Of a DNA stretch of 5,534 bases, positions 5,027 to 5,534 are shown one piece after another (position 1 is the stretch's first letter; every line of letters begins with the position of its first letter). Position numbers and translations under genes: made by a program. Origin of the DNA: Nostoc sp. CHAB 5715 (lineage in GTDB: Bacteria; Cyanobacteriota; Cyanobacteriia; Cyanobacteriales; Nostocaceae). The notes under the pieces were generated by a model, which saw nothing but the letters and a program-made list of their open reading frames with translations, was not told where the DNA came from and did not search any database. The stretch lies in assembly GCF_020829685.1 (NCBI RefSeq), contig NZ_JAIVFR010000492.1, positions 1-5,534 of the forward strand, written 5' to 3'.

Positions 5027-5534
5027 CTACGGGATATAGTATTTTTTGAAATTGTCGATGCTTGTGTATAAACTTCGGGTTGACATTGCTTTGAGGTCAA
5101 AATAACTGGCGAACTTTTTCAACCCCCCGGTGAGGGTTAATTCTAGTAAGTACTGGGCTGCGATCGCACTCGTCATTTTATTGACAAATAGCGATTGATA
5201 ATTCCGTGCTTGAATTTCTGCACAGGAGAGGTTGTTGTCAGTGAGTTCTTCCAGTTGAGGAACAAGCAGTTCTGGGTGAACTAGTGCCGGGGAGGGAAGA
5301 TGTAACCAGAATTTAGGTCTGTCTGGGTTATTAGTAGCCTGGACTATATCAAAATTAAAGTGTGTTCCAATTACTACTTGTCCGGCGTGGTTGCTGTTTC
5401 CACAATCCAGCCAAAATAGCGATGCTGGCTCCTTCGCGCTGTTTAGTTTGAGAACTGAGTGAATTTTGCTCCTAGCGGCGCTGTTATCCACATAACCAAT
5501 AATTACGGTTAGGGTGTTCCATGAATTGGTGGCG
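5027..5534 (-). CDS. PRTRC system ThiF-family (E1-like) protein, C-terminal part
   Basis: The frame stays open to the right window edge, so this is the last 168 residues of a longer protein; the GTG at 5491 is internal. Upstream of it the frame reads ...LTVIIGYVDNSAARSKI, the conserved VDNxxAR segment after the nucleotide-binding half of ThiF/E1 enzymes. Next come FWLDCGNSNHAGQVVIG (visible residues 40-56), the linker RPKFWLHLPSP, SCAEIQARNYQSLFVNKMTS and a final helix-strand pair, all in the order I know from PRTRC ThiF proteins. E1-like enzymes adenylate the C-terminus of a ubiquitin-like or sulfur-carrier protein. In PRTRC cassettes the gene usually lies at or near the end of an operon with ParB-, E2-, JAB- and ubiquitin-like genes, which would be outside the window to the right. 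The ATP-binding glycine loop is not visible here. Confidence 0.85.
   Translation of the reverse strand, partial: ATNSWNTLTVIIGYVDNSAARSKIHSVLKLNSAKEPASLFWLDCGNSNHAGQVVIGTHFNFDIVQATNNPDRPKFWLHLPSPALVHPELLVPQLEELTDNNLSCAEIQARNYQSLFVNKMTSAIAAQYLLELTLTGGLKKFASYFDLKAMSTRSLYTSIDNFKKYYIP

Noticed and set aside
5027..5491. GTG at 5491 as the real start of the thiF-family gene
   Set aside because: The frame continues to the window edge and the upstream residues LTVIIGYVDN complete a conserved ThiF/E1 motif across that codon, so it encodes an internal valine.
1..5534. CRISPR array, tRNA, rRNA, transposase or insertion-sequence ends
   Set aside because: No regularly spaced direct repeats, cloverleaf, rRNA-like sequence, transposase motif or terminal inverted repeats with target duplications were found by eye.

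Overview
The window looks like accessory, probably plasmid-borne, DNA of a filamentous cyanobacterium (Nostocales-like). The basis is AT-rich DNA, three copies of the cyanobacterial HIP1 octamer GCGATCGC (3929-3936, 4538-4545, 5160-5167), a delta-prime clamp-loader fragment with a cyanobacterial-type C-terminus, and the end of a PRTRC (ParB-related, ThiF-related cassette) gene, a group typically found on plasmids and other mobile DNA. The organism and replicon are inferred; no rRNA, tRNA, rep or par gene is visible.

Layout, left to right. (1) 1-252 (+) is the 3' end of an unrecognised gene with a Pro/Asp/Glu-rich tail. It converges on a minus-strand pair. (2) That pair is ssb (977-1360), a single-stranded DNA-binding protein without the usual acidic C-terminal tip, followed by a 139-residue OB-fold-like protein (484-903) that does end in an SSB-type acidic tip. 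A clear rho-independent terminator (419-470) closes the pair, and a hairpin lies between the two genes. (3) From a 237-bp divergent region, two plus-strand genes run rightwards: an unrecognised acidic 392-residue protein (1598-2776) and a small lipoprotein (2818-3516). (4) The lipoprotein stop codon directly abuts the stop codon of a convergent minus-strand gene (3517-4191). Its unrecognised 224-residue product carries a perfect sliding-clamp-binding motif (QLSLF) at its C-terminus and a related motif at its N-terminus. (5) Upstream of it lie a palindromic hairpin (4216-4241) and a 5'-truncated remnant of a DNA polymerase III delta-prime gene (4270-4635). (6) 4636-5026 is AT-rich, holds a doubtful 69-residue ORF and two strong inverted repeats, and leads to (7) the C-terminal two thirds or so of a PRTRC ThiF-family protein (5027-5534, cut by the window edge).

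The unifying theme is the replisome: two SSB-type proteins that appear to divide ssDNA binding and partner recruitment, a putative clamp-binding protein, and a clamp-loader remnant. They sit next to the end of a ThiF/ubiquitin-like PRTRC cassette. The shared replication role is inferred from motifs and context, not shown directly. The most distinctive items are the doubly motif-tagged 224-residue protein and the SSB pair with relocated acidic tip.
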